64,000 nt of DNA from assembly GCA_035079385.1 (NCBI GenBank), contig JAVHKY010000054.1, positions 18,952,001 to 19,016,000 on the forward strand, read 5' to 3'. The stretch is from Aspidiotus rigidus (lineage: Eukaryota > Arthropoda > Insecta > Hemiptera > Diaspididae). The notes beneath the pieces are model-generated. The model was not told where the DNA came from. It was given only the letters and a program-made list of their open reading frames with translations, and did not search any database. Position numbers and translations under genes: made by a program. How positions within the stretch are numbered: position 1 is the first letter of the stretch; each line of letters opens with the position of its first letter. Shown one piece after another: positions 1 to 11,413 of this stretch.

Positions 1-1080
1 TGTGACCTATCCAAAACTCGTTTGGTAATTCCTATTAGCTGCTACTAGTTAACCGTCATTATGTAATTTAGTCTTCGTTGTGAGAGTGTTCAACATTTGA
101 AAAAAATAATAGGGAGGGAAATGTACGCTTGGTTTGTTTACAACCTGTTCGATATCTCTTGAGAGCACTCGACGAACATTCGAGGACTGTGATTTAGATA
201 AAGAGGTTATTCAACTCGAGCAACGAATAGTAAATACATCTTCCATAATAACTGTAGAAAAAATTGATTCGTCCTGCTCCGATTTCATCTGTGTACGCGT
301 CGTCTCGAATTTCCACCAAAGACTGAAGATAACTCAATGAGTCACGATTGAACAGCTGATGATGAGTTGTTGTGTAAACAACAGAAAAAGTGCGAATCGC
401 ATTCTTTGTACCAACTCTCGCCTGGTAGAGAAAATACGACTTTGTTTGTACTGCGATCGACGAAAGGAGGATAAATTTTTCAGGTACTCTCGCAGGTGGT
501 TAGAATTTGAAGTATACGAATTTCCGCATGACCTTGCTGAAGGAGTCTTCTTTTTTGCGAAGACAAGAAAGAACACATCTGGATAAAACGTTTGTATGAC
601 AGATTAAACATCGCTCGTACCAGGCGCGGATCAACGTTCTTCTAAGGAGAGAAGAGGGAAATACGTGCGATTGAAATTATTCGACTTTTTTGTACACGTG
701 TTCCCTTCCGAATGCGGCGAGAGGAAGAGGAGATTGTTAGTCGATGAAACTTTTCTTTTATTTGACTTTTTCCTTTGTTTCCTGTATTTTTGGACCCTGT
801 GGATTCGCGCCATTGTACGTAGATTATCTTTCACTATCCTGGTCGACGTCTCCTTTGGTTCCACTCAGCTCCTACCTCGAGCTAGCGGGTAGGTCCTCGA
901 TCGATTGAGCGACCGTCTTCCAAGTTATCGAAAACATAACTAAAACGACCAGGAACATCCATTGCAACTCTAGCAGAGAACCCGAGATCTCTGCTGCTCT
1001 CGATTGTATGCTATGAATTACTTCTTACTACACCGTGTCTGAATAATTTTTAGGTAACTAACTCACCCTCTCTCCTTGTG
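1..1080. other. Unassigned sequence
   Basis: No protein family, splice pattern or repeat is recognisable here. Several short open frames of 60-80 codons overlap on both strands (for example around 134-340 and 631-864), but none resembles a known domain and frames of this length occur by chance. Base composition is close to balanced and unlike the pyrimidine-rich block that follows. Confidence 0.4.
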
Positions 1081-1119
1081 TTCAGATTTCTTTAAAATCT
1101 TCCCTGCTGTGTGTTCCTT

Positions 1120-1635
1120 GAAATCCATTGAACATGGAACTATTTTTGAAAATTTTGGCGTCCCTTCGTTCGCCGTCTGGAAAAAATTGACCTACCCTTA
1201 ATAGAGGAATTGGACATGGAAAAATTTCGGATATCGAGCTATTTATTGTAGGTGGGAAGACGACTTTGAAAAGTTCCGACTTTCGAGCTATACTCGATCC
1301 ATCTTGAGAACTGGCCGTGCCGATAGACGCTGGTATTGCAAGAAGAAAGGGAAGTCGTCCATATTCGATACATCTTCTCTTTCTTCTTGCAGTACAAGCG
1401 TCCATCGCCGGTGCGGGCAGTTCTTAAGTTGGATTGAGTATGTGATGGAGAGAAACTTGGGAAAATTTTAAGTTTTGAGCTATATGAGTAAATGATAGAA
1501 GGGGGATCTGGAAAAATTTTAAGATGTTTGAAACTCCAATTTTGAATTCAATTCTCAATATCGAAACCAATTCGTCCCATGGAATAAGTTCCCTGAATTC
1601 CATGCTCAACTTCGTCCACGAAGCCGTCGTTGTTT
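1120..1635 (-). repeat. Degenerate copies of the 45-bp minisatellite and its flanking module
   Basis: The words 'gaaaaatttc', 'gactttcgagctata' and 'gaagccgtcg' recur with spacing like the arrays at 53 and 60 kb, but with many substitutions. The stretch looks like an old, decayed copy of the composite TTAA-bounded repeat. No gene is visible. Confidence 0.5.
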
Positions 1636-1639
1636 TTTT

Positions 1640-3790
1640 TTTCTAGGTGTGCTTCTTCTCCTTGCTGCTATACCCAACCTACTCGCTATACTCCAGCTTC
1701 TTGACAATTCTTACTCCCCCCTCCCCTTACTAGAAACTTCTCTCTCCAATTCTGCTGGTAGGACAATAGATCGCTGCCCGACTCAAACCTACCTGGTATT
1801 CTTGAAAAGTACTTCCCTCCAACTTCCTCCCACGAAAGCCTTCCCATGCCCACTAGGTCTCACTCTGACTCCAGTTCCTCCTCATCCCCCCTCTTAACTC
1901 TACTAGCTTGTATGACATCCTGTAGCTTCTTGACAACTTCTCCCCTCCCTTCCCCTCAAAGGAAACATCACCTTAATCTTTACAATTCTTTCTCTCTCCC
2001 TCCCCCTACCGAAAATTTCATCTTCCCCCACATCCAGACCACTACCACACCAACAGGCTCCCCCCTACCGGACATATTTGACATCCTTGCATGGGACTCC
2101 CTCCTTCCTCTTCTTCACCCAGAAACCCCCGCACCTAATAGACCTCACCAGGAGTTCGGGTCCTCCTCCACCTTCCTTCCCTATCCAACCTCTTTTTTTG
2201 CTTCTACATGCAACCTATTTGCAATACCGCAGCTTCTTAACAATTCTGACTCCTCTCCCTACTGGCAATTACACCTTTACCCTCCTTTGTCCGTCGACAA
2301 GACAATAGGCTTCTCCCCTGGCCAAACTCCTCGTTCTTCCTCAAAAATACTCCCCTCTTCCTCTCCCTGCCACAGGAGTTGTTCCATCCCCATTAGGTCT
2401 AATTGGGAATCCAATTCCTCCCCATCTCCTTTCCTAACTTTTTGACTTGTATGACATCTCTGGCTTCTCGACTGTTCCTACAAGCTCCTCTCCCATCCCA
2501 CCCATCCCATCGTTTCACATAATTGCTCCTTCCTCCCTTTCTTCCTTCCATACTATCCAACAAATCCAATACTCTCAAAGGATACTCTCTCTCCTCTCCC
2601 CATCCGACATGTTTGACACACTCAATACTCTTGAAAATCAGTCCCCCCTCTTATTCTTCTTATCCGACGTGCCCGACATTTCCGACATATACTCCCTTTC
2701 CTTCCTCCCCCTTCCTGCTCCTCCTCCTGCTCCTCCCCCTCCTCCACCTAACCTGCTCCTATAACCTAACCCACCAATAATAGGCTCCTCCACTACTCCA
2801 TGTACTTAATTTTCCTGAAAAGTACGCCCCTCCCTTCCTCCCCCCTCGGAAGTCATTCCATTCCCAATAGGTCTCATTGTGTATCCAATTCTTCATCAAC
2901 CCACCCCACAGTTCATCAGCTTGCATGTCACACCTAGGTTTTCTGATAATTCTTCAGTTCATCAGCTTGCATGTTACACCCAGGCTTTCTGATCATTCTT
3001 TTTACTCATACCTCTCTCCTCACCTAGAACTTACCACACCCCTGACAACTCCTCCTCCTCCTCTCCCCTCCCCTCACTGAAAACTTTACTCTGACATCCA
3101 TTGAAACCGCTAATGCAACAATAGGCTCCTCCCCTACCCAACACACTGGGATTTCTGAATGACTTTCCTTCCCTCCTCCTTTCCACTCGGAGATCCCACT
3201 GGACCATGTAGACCGCATTGTGAATCAACATCCTCCTGTCCTCCCGCCCTTAGCTTTCCTTGCCATCCCCCTTGCGCAAAGCATGTCAGGCCGAGAGGCT
3301 CTGTGCAATTAGACTGGGGAGCCATACCAAGTTCATCCAAGCTTCCATGGCTTAGTTTGCGTGATTCCGATTAGCACCTTTTGTTTGAGGCTAGGTTTAC
3401 AGCAGTTCAGCCAGCTGCTAGCGACCCTCGGAAATGAGATTGAGAAGCAGTTTCTCCAGGCTCCTCCTCCATCCCACACATCCTATATTCTCACATAATT
3501 GCTCCTTCCTCCTCCTCTTCCTCCTCCCATCCTATCCAACACATCTAATACTCAAAGGATACCCTTCCCCTCCTCTCCCTATCCGACATGCTCGACACAC
3601 GATATACTCTTGAAAACCATCCCTCCCCCTCTTCCTATCCGACATATCCGACACGCCAAAATATGCGCCCTCCCCCTTCTCCCCCTCTCACCTAAACCGC
3701 GACTAGACTGCTCCAATACCCGAGGCTAGACCGCTCCTGTACCGGCGAGTAGACCCGTGACTAAATCTTTCAACTTCCTTAGCGCTGCAA
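1640..3790. repeat. Pyrimidine-rich degenerate tandem repeat (~500-bp period)
   Basis: The + strand is almost purine-free over long runs of CTCC and TCCTCC. Landmark phrases return in the same order: 'ttgaaaagtact' near 1802, 'caaaaatactcccc' near 2342 and 'cctgaaaagtacg' near 2815, each followed by 'ccat...cc..taggtct'. This gives a period of about 470-540 bp. A 46-bp unit is duplicated in tandem at 2909-3000. The long open frames inside (for example 1846-2445) are a by-product of the few purines and not genes. Confidence 0.7.
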
Positions 3791-3806
3791 CCTAACCTAA
3801 CCTACC
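3784..3806 (+). repeat. Short CCTAA run (telomere-like)
   Basis: Two to three copies of CCTAA, the complement of the arthropod telomeric TTAGG unit, follow the pyrimidine-rich block. The run is far too short to call a telomere and may be chance in C-rich DNA. Confidence 0.3.
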
Positions 3807-6200
3807 CCAGATACCCCCTCCTGCCCCGTTCTCAAAACCACAGTCCCTCATCAAAGTCAAAATTTTTCTAAGTCTCTCTATATGTAACTCGAACGTCGAA
3901 ATTTTTGCCTAGAACCGATCAGAAGTTTTCGTGTACTTTTCTGAATTGATGGCCGATGGTTTAAATCCTCCCACTCCTTCCTATCTTATATTGTTCGAGA
4001 GTCGAAATCAAAGTACCTGTAGTTGGTCAATGGATCCCAGAGTGCTGAATTTTCTTAAATACTACCTCATTCCCTGTCCCCGCCTGTTAGTTTATTTTCA
4101 CCCGACGAAAAAAATTTTATCGAATCATATTAAGAAGGAAGGAAATTTTATCCACTTTATTTGTAAAGTGTGTTTCGGTTTTGCGAAGATCCCTCCCGAG
4201 GAAAACCTGTTTCTTTTCGATTTCTCAGATTACTATAAAAATTAACGTCGTAAAATATTGCATTCGAACACTGGCACAAAGTTACTCCAAGTTTGTCGTT
4301 TACTTCATCGCGAAAACATAAAAAAAAATTATCACTTTTTACAAAGAACCTCATGGTCTAATATTGAATATCATTTTTCGACAGTTCGCTCGCAAAAAAT
4401 TCTTAGTCCGTCCGATAATTTGTAATTCGCACGATCGTAATTTACTAGAAGACCTTGAGAGTCACCTTATTTCGACCGCAGGGAAAATCGGTTACTCGTC
4501 AGGTTCGCGCGTACGAATAATTTTCGCATCCCATCTTCGAAATTTCTATTTGTGATGTCACTTCTAATGGAAAATTCGATAATTTTGAAGGTAGGTTAGA
4601 TTTCGGGTTCATCAGCCCGTTTGGTCAATGTCATTCGGTATATTCTATAACTCGAGTAGGTTTATTTTTTACCGTTCATTTCAAGGAAAAGAAAATTTGT
4701 CACCTCACACCACCGCTGTTAATGAACTTTCCAGCGAGTCACGAATAGGTATGCTCGAAAAAGTGTGCGACGAAAACTGGTTTATCGAATCGATCGAATG
4801 TTTTCGTAGTACGACAGCTAAGTATCATACCGGCGTTCCATCAGTGTCGCTGATGGTCGTCAGTAAGATTAATTAGCTTGTGGTTAAACGAAGCGAAAAT
4901 ATTTCAATTTCAACTTGTCAAAAATACGGACGAATCGTGCCGGATGTGTTTTCAGTCTAGATGTACGAGACTACCTTGAGCAGAGAATCGAAGTTTGTAG
5001 TCGTACGATGTTCAATTTTGAATCCTTAGGGGGCAGTTTTGTGGCTTAGGAATTTTTGCAGATGGTCGTAGCGCTCCCTCATGATATACTTGTGTTGAAA
5101 CGAGAGAATGATCTGTAGTCGTGGACTGTACTCGAATAGCTACAAGCCTTGCTTCAGTTTCCCTCCCTTGAGTGTTGTAGTGCCAGCGATTTTTGAGCTC
5201 AGAGTACTTGGCAACGCATGGTTTATGCTGTTGTTCCAATTGAACAAAAAAAGCTACTGAAATAAATGCCTATATTCGAGGTACATAATTGTGAACGTCT
5301 TACTATCGGAGATAACGACGCTATTCAAGTCTACATTCACTCTTTTGAACTTCCTGTCAGGCTAGTCTTACTAGAGTAGTAGTTTTTGATATTGTTGTCT
5401 CGATCACCTTGATCTCTCTATCTCCTAGTTTGAACTCTATAATACTGACCGACAGCACCATGACCTCACTACGATATTTAAGGCCAACCTTATTTCCAAT
5501 GAATTTCACAAGCGTGAATCTGTGTAAATCTATAGTCCCCGACAAGGCATTGTCTGCTGATCCAGAAGACAAATTTTTCGTTGTTTCATTATTTCCGGAC
5601 GAAGAAGATTTTCGTTTAGTCGTTGTGGTTCTAGAATTACAGAATTCGATGAAACGATAGAAAATCGTCGTGCGAGTAAACAATGTTCAGCTGAAAACTC
5701 ACCTACCTTCTTGCAAGTCTAAAACAGCTTTGTTACCATGAGTTCGATTCATCATTATCTATAGACACGGGCGATATGATATACATCGTCTTGTTGATTG
5801 GGAATGTTACTTGTGTAAGATATCCTTGACTTTGCATGTGTTTTGCTGATTTACGTCTGGGGAATGAGACGATTCGTCTGTACTCGTATGCGAATGCTTT
5901 CCACCTTTGTTTAATACTGACGAATGTTTGTATTCTTTCGATATTCGATATTGTTTCAGTTGAAATCAGAACTCATCAGTGAAATGAAAGAAGAGGCACT
6001 CTTATGAAATATCGTGGAATATCGGAAAGGAGAGAAATTTAAACGAACATAAATATTCTGCTCTGATTTGAGAATTTGTAGGTGACGCGACTCCTCCATT
6101 TTTAAACCGAATGCCCATGTTTAGTTAGCTCCAATAAGGCTTCTAGATGTATCTCATTTCGACCTATCCTTCTTCTAACCGGCATGTATAAACTTTTCTA
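3807..6200. other. Unassigned sequence with decayed 45-bp repeat units
   Basis: Degenerate 45-bp units ('gtcaaaatttttctaagt', 'ctcgaacgtcgaaattttt') are visible at about 3855-4010. Beyond that no domain could be recognised. Open frames on the - strand at 5012-5239 and 5357-5683 (the second Ser/Thr/Lys-rich) match nothing I know. A plausible - strand splice donor follows 'gcaagaag' near 5710, so a host exon cannot be excluded. Confidence 0.35.
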
Positions 6201-6402
6201 AAGACTCCATCGCCTCTGTTCTCCTCGTCCAAATTGATACCGTCGTGTGGTTTGGTTTTCATTACAGTGACTCTCGCAGTAGCTCTAGTCTCTGTAAATT
6301 TATAAGTTCAAGGAGCAGTCACAATATTTCCAAGTCCCTGTAGTCGTTCAAGGATCGTTAGTTCCTTTTCGTCTACACCCTTTCATACGAGCGTAACCTT
6401 CA

Positions 6403-6706
6403 TTATTCGCTCTGAAAGTCTTGAATTCTTCCAGCTTGTTCATTAATTTCCCTTTCGATACATAGCATGTACTCGTAAAAGAAGGTGAATAGAGATTTTC
6501 TGGAGGTCGTGATTACAGTCAAGCAAATGTGACTGCCCTGAGTCCTAGCCCGTTGATCCTCCTCGAAGTGATCAGCGAGCTCCCTACCTGTTCGACCTTT
6601 GTATTTCGCCAAGCAATCTCCACATTCTATGTCGTAAATGCCACTTTTTCTCATGACTTTTTGCGTATCTTTTACAAAGGTATAATCACGTATAGGAAAC
6701 AGGAAT
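6403..6706 (-). pseudogene. PLE GIY-YIG endonuclease fragment
   Basis: Read on the - strand this segment gives KSGIYDIECGDC, then YKGRTGRELADHF. That is the GIY...YIG half-site of the endonuclease at the C-terminus of Penelope-like retroelements, here with YIG changed to YKG. The cysteine pair CGDC next to GIY is typical of PLE nucleases. The usual RT is missing: upstream (at 6707) the frame switches to a fragment of a different PLE group. In the intact family the enzyme nicks target DNA to prime reverse transcription; this piece is a relic. Confidence 0.65.
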
Positions 6707-6823
6707 AAAAGTTGGAAAATTGAAAAGTGCATTTTCCTCGGCACGACACTGCCTGAGCACGTCATAAACTCCGGATACGCAGGAGGACTTATTCATAATT
6801 ACGACGGCATTACTTTTCTTAAC
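6707..6823 (-). pseudogene. PLE reverse-transcriptase N-terminal fragment
   Basis: About 39 codons (SNAVVIMNKSS.VSGVYDVLRQC...NALFNFP) match the region just before the RT core of the copy at 21222-23440 nearly residue for residue. The fragment is fused in frame to the BEL/Pao remnant on its 5' side and to a GIY-YIG piece of another lineage on its 3' side. No catalytic motif remains. Confidence 0.75.
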
Positions 6824-7700
6824 GGACTGCATTGAAAAATTACAGTGTGTCATCGGAATATTCCTTATTTGAAAGCAAAGGTCAGTGCCTCCGTTTGTAG
6901 TCCAACCGAAGTGAGTCTTTCGTAATTTAAGACCTTCGATTTGAACGGATTCGTCAAGGAAGCACATCTCAACATATTCTGCGCCTAATAAAATATTTAT
7001 TTCTCTCTCATTCATATCTTGGTCGGCTAACTGGTAATCTTTCAAACGGTCGTAGAGCGAGAAAGAACGATAATCCGGAACTCGATAGGAGAGAGACGAG
7101 GCTGGCGCCACGTCAGCGTGGATGTTCAGAGAAAAGGAACTAAGTCGTGACTCTATTGTGAACGCGCAGGATTGTTCACAAAGAATGGGTTGATTTCCAA
7201 TGCCTTGAACGGCGAAAGGAACAGCACACTTGTGTGTTGGCAGTTTCAATTCCCGTACGAACGCGTCTGAAACGAGGGTAGGTTGGGAGCAACCATCTAA
7301 CATCATACGAGCAAAAACTGAACCATTTTTATACGGTAAATGAACCACAGCAGTATCAGTAGGTAAAACGACGAGTTTACGGGAGGGGTTGGATTGGCTG
7401 CAGGTATTGCTGCTTAATGATTCCTCCACGTGGCCGTAGTTGTTGGCGTTGGCATGCTGCATCGGTGGACGCTGCACATGCTGTACGGGTGGATGCTGTA
7501 CAGACGCACCTTGTACAGGTGCACGCTGCACTGATGATGAATTATTCCCATCTGAATGGAGAATCGTGTGGTGTTTTCGGCGACAATTTTTGCACGTTTT
7601 TCGGCTATCACAATCAACGGCACGGTGACTTTTGCTAAAACAATTGGCCCAGAGCGAATTCCTTCTCACAATTTTGTAACGCTTTTTTGAAGTTTTTTCT
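6824..7700 (-). pseudogene. BEL/Pao LTR retrotransposon gag-protease remnant
   Basis: The - strand frame (codons run from 7669 down) starts with a gag zinc knuckle, CFSKSHRAVDC followed by CKNCRRKHHTILH, which is characteristic of BEL/Pao gag C-termini. After a low-complexity Val/Gln/His/Pro linker comes a retropepsin-like domain: ARMMLDGCSQPTLVSDAFVREL, then ILLGAEYVEMCF and FGWTTNGG. In the family the active site is D-S/T-G; here it reads D-G-C, so the protease would be inactive. No RT, integrase or LTR is visible, and a frameshift near 7660 separates it from upstream gag. Its 3' end runs into a Penelope-like fragment. I take it as a truncated, dead copy. Confidence 0.75.
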
Positions 7701-7850
7701 CGGAATACTTTGCGTTCAATTTACAAGTGTTGATCATCGCACGCGTGGCAACTCGTTCGGTGAGAGACTGCGAACGATTTTTTTTTGGTTGGGAAACTTC
7801 TATCTTTTTTTGGATATTTTGGTTGGGTTTTGGCTTCTTGTACTAGGAAA

Positions 7851-8625
7851 GAATTGTGCATTTTGTCATAAAAGCATGAAATTTGGCGTTGAGATGTATG
7901 AAGGTGTAATAAATGATATTACCAAGAGTGCCACGCAAAAAGTCCATTCTTGTGCCCGTAGGGGTCCCATTTTTTTTGGGCGGGGGGGAGGGTTCATTTT
8001 GGAGATTATTGTTGCAGAAATTGGAAAGAAATTATAAAAAATATGTTAGTCATGTGATTTTCAGAGAAAATGTATTACAAAATTTTCTTCCTACACGCAC
8101 CCCTCCATTAGGGGCTGTGGGCCCGAAATTTCACAAAACATTAAATGTAATCAGAAAAACCTGAAATTTGGTATACAGGTGGAGGAAGAGGTAATGAATA
8201 ATATTAACAAGAATGCCACGCAGTGAGTTCATTTTTGTGCCCCAGAGACCCATTTTTGGGGGGGGAGATGCCTATTTCGAACACTATTGTTGCAAAAATT
8301 GGAAAAAAAATTATATAAAATATATGCATTGGGTGAGTTGTTCGAAGAAATCCTGCGAGGAATTTTTCTCTAAACATAGACCCTTTCATTGGGGGCCTTG
8401 GGGCCCGAAATTTCAAAAAATCATAAATTTTATCAGAAAAACTTGAAATTTAGTACACAGGTAAAGGAAGGTGTAATGAATAATATTAACAAGAATATGC
8501 CACAGAATAAGTTCATTTTTGAGCCCCTATGGGCCCATTTTTTCGAGGTGGGAAGGGGGCAAAAGCTCCATTATTTTAAAACGTATTGTTGCAAAACTTA
8601 GGAAAAAAAATTATACATACTAGGG
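7851..8625 (+). repeat. Left arm of fold-back element 1
   Basis: This arm is the inverted partner of 9632-10393. It consists of about 2.6 tandem units of roughly 285 bp, each opening with 'tgaaattt(g/a)g' and 'ggtgtaat.aat.atatta.caa', and carrying a G-run followed by 'attgttgcaaaa.tt.ggaaa'. Start of homology is near 'tgtgcattttgtcataaaag'. The arms differ by scattered substitutions. Confidence 0.85.
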
Positions 8626-8639
8626 AATACTTCTTTTTC

Positions 8640-9400
8640 TTATGGATTACGAGTTAATTGTTGTGAATATGAACAGAATAATAATGAATGGTTATCGTTA
8701 TACTTACTCTGGCAATTCAAATTCAGATGATTTTGATAAAAGAGTACGAGAATTATTATATCAATCGAATCAAGATGTTGCATACATTGAGATTTATTCT
8801 TTGTCTAAGATCTATCAAGTTGACGTTATTATATACCTACGAAGAAATTTCTCTTTCCAGTATTAGAGTATCAACTGAAATAAAAATAACTACTCGGAAT
8901 TCTTATGCCAGTACAGATGTCAAAAATCATACTCCAAATATCTTATTGGAGCATTCTTATGCCAGTAGTTACTCTAATATTGATGATCTAGGTGTTGACA
9001 CACGTAGCGATAATTTAAATGACCATGAAAATATGAACGTAGTTGACTCTTTTTTAAATCATTCATATGGCACGAAAGAGTTTTCTGTTGATGATAATGA
9101 ATCACGAATATAATTTTGATCTTCATTTTGAAGTGCCTTTGTTAATCAAAGAATTGTTGTGTGGTATTCATATTCAAAGTAAGCAATTCCGAGAAAATAT
9201 TAGACAATATAATTCGGCGCTAGCTTTTGCATCTTTTGGTGCTTCAGTTTTAATAGGTAATGTACAAAATGTGTCAAGATTTGGGCCTCACTGTTTTAAG
9301 ATACAACGTATATAAAATTAAATATTCACAACTTTTATTTTATAGACTCAAGTTTGGCAAATGATGTTCGAAAAAAACAGAATCCAGAATTTGTCTCTCA
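8640..9400 (+). pseudogene. Helitron-helicase / OTU-like remnant in the fold-back centre
   Basis: Three consecutive + strand frames (8642-8866, 8860-9112 and 9067-9315) look like one decayed gene. The first ends in VAYIEIYSLSKIYQVDVIIY, resembling the C-terminal half of an OTU cysteine protease, a domain found in some animal Helitrons. The third has FRENIRQYNSALAFASFGA, then PHCFKIQ, which resembles the segment just before the Rep/helicase part of Helitron proteins. A possible intron (GT at about 9310, AG at about 9345) leads into NPEFVSQL. No Rep HUH or helicase motifs are present. Assignment rests on motif memory only. Confidence 0.5.
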
Positions 9401-9631
9401 ATTACGGCATATGATAATAATTTTATTCAATAGATCTTTACAATTTGCGTTTTCTTCTGTCTCATAATTTGTGTAAATTAGGCCTAGTATAATGGAGGCT
9501 AAAAACATACATACGTATCTGATGAAATGTAGAGTTTTGTGAAATTTGTAGCCCATGAGCCCCCAATGGAGGAGTCTATATAAAAAAAACTCCTCGTACC
9601 TCTTTTTCCACACAAATCACCCAACGAATGT

Positions 9632-10393
9632 ATAATCTTTTTTCCAAGTTTTGCAACAATAAGTCTTAAAATAATGGAGCCTTTTCCCCCTCCCCCTCCC
9701 CAAAAAACTGGTCCCATAGGGGCACAAAAATGAACTTATTCTGTAGCATATTCTTGTTAATATTATTCATTACACCTTCCTTTACCAGTGTACTAAATTT
9801 CAAGTTTCTCTGATTAAATTCATGATTTTGTGAAATTTTGGGCCCCAAGGCCCCCAATGAATGGGTCTATGTTTCGAAAAAAATTCCTCGCAGGATTTCT
9901 TCGAACAACTCACCCAATGCATATATTTTATATAATTTTTTTTCCTCTTTTTGCAACAATAGTGTTCGAAATAGGCATCTCCCCCCCCAGAAATGGGTCT
10001 CTGGGGCACAAAAATGAACTCACTGCGTGGCATTCTTGTTAATATTATTCATTACCTCTTCCTCCACCTGTATACCAAATTTCAGGTTTTTCTGATTACA
10101 TTTACAGTTTTGTGAAAGTTTGGGCCCACAGCCCCTAATGGAGGGGTGCGTGTGGGAAAAAGATTTTGTAATACATTTTTTCTACAAATCAGATGATTAA
10201 TATATTTTTTATTATTTCTTTCCAATTTCTGCAACAATAATCTCCAAATTGAACCCTCCCCCCCCCAAAAGTGGACCCCTACGAGCACAAGAATGTACTT
10301 TTTGCGTGGCAGTCTTGGTAATATCATTTGTTACACCTTCATACATCTTAACGCCAAATTGCATGCTTTTATGACAAAATGCACAGTTCTCTA
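9632..10393 (-). repeat. Right arm of fold-back element 1
   Basis: Reverse complement of the left arm at 7851-8625, with the same ~285-bp sub-units in the same order from the outside inwards. On the inner side another partial unit runs down to about 9500, so the arm is slightly longer than its partner. Confidence 0.85.
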
Positions 10394-10603
10394 GAATTTT
10401 GGATTAACAGCCCGTACTATCTGACTGCTCGGGACTTGCAATTTAGATTCGAAGTTGGCAGCATGTTTTTTCAAAAAATCATTCAAAACGTCATACTTTG
10501 GGAAATCGGTATTATTGGCTAAGGTATTTTCAAAATCTTTTTCCTATCGTCGTCTAGCTTTGAGTACACTATATAGGATATTGACGTATGATAATCATCA
10601 GCA

Positions 10604-10990
10604 TTGCAAATTTTAAGGTTACGTAAGGCAAGATCAACTCCCCCTCTCATAAATAATAGTCAGATAGTTTTTAATAGTGATAAAACAGTCCTCCTTGAGA
10701 AAGGTTTAAATTTCAAGCTATTTCCCCTCATGAAGGGTGAAACTTTGGCGAATGTCGTAGCGGATCGCGCTGTGATAAATGGTTCTGGTTTTAATACCCA
10801 AAAAGTCTGTGCCGAAATAGTCTGCAACAACCCCCTCCCTCGCATGAGTAACAAATTGGGTACCTTGATGACGTCCTGTGCACCTGGACTGGTCCCCCAG
10901 ATCTCCTTGGTGAGTTTCTGAGGCATCTCAATCCTTGGTACCTTTCCATAAAATTTACTTTGAAAATAGGAGTATCTTCCATCATCGGAA
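10604..10990 (+). pseudogene. Internally deleted PLE copy (N-terminus joined to YVDD region)
   Basis: The start reads LLEKGLNFKLFPL...ETLANVVADRAV...GFNTQKVCAEIV..NPLPRMSNKLG, matching the N-terminal part of the PLE at 51118-52955. At about 10857 it jumps directly to sequence that matches the active-site region (TTGATGACGTCCTGTGCACC, from Val-Asp-Asp-Val-Leu-Cys), skipping the whole fingers and palm. The rest, to about 10990, matches the following thumb region with frameshifts. Non-functional. Confidence 0.75.
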
Positions 10991-11413
10991 CTCATAATGA
11001 GTGAGTGAGGTGTAAGTAGAGCACTAATATTGAAAAAGGGTTTTTCAATTGTACAAATCTACTTTATTAGTTGCTTATACAAGAGTACTTTCGGGTGTTA
11101 TCCCATGATCAGTTGTGTCGCAACTGGAGAACAAGGCCCTAACCATGAGTTTTTATAGTATAACACTGTAATCTTATTGGCTCTAACAATGCTGTGTTGT
11201 GATTGGTTCACTTCTTAGAAACTTATTCTTACAATAATATGACATTGTGTTCTTATTGGCTAAAACATACTGCTTTGTGATTGCTTCAATCTATTGTTCT
11301 AAATGCTGCGTTTCTATTGGCTACCTGGATTCCTGCCGTCTCATTGGTTGGTTTCGTTCTTCTTTCGTCCACCAGGCCGAATAATTTTTCGGTGTCAAAT
11401 GTGATTACATTGT

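Noticed and set aside
1846..2445. 199-codon open frame
   Set aside because: Lies in the pyrimidine-rich repeat, where TAA/TAG/TGA are rare by composition; the Ser/Pro/Leu-rich translation has no domain.
3784..3806. Interstitial telomere
   Set aside because: Only two to three CCTAA units in C-rich DNA; not enough to claim.
5357..5683. Ser/Thr/Lys-rich 108-codon minus frame
   Set aside because: No recognisable family; low-complexity composition and no confirmed partner exon. Left as unassigned.
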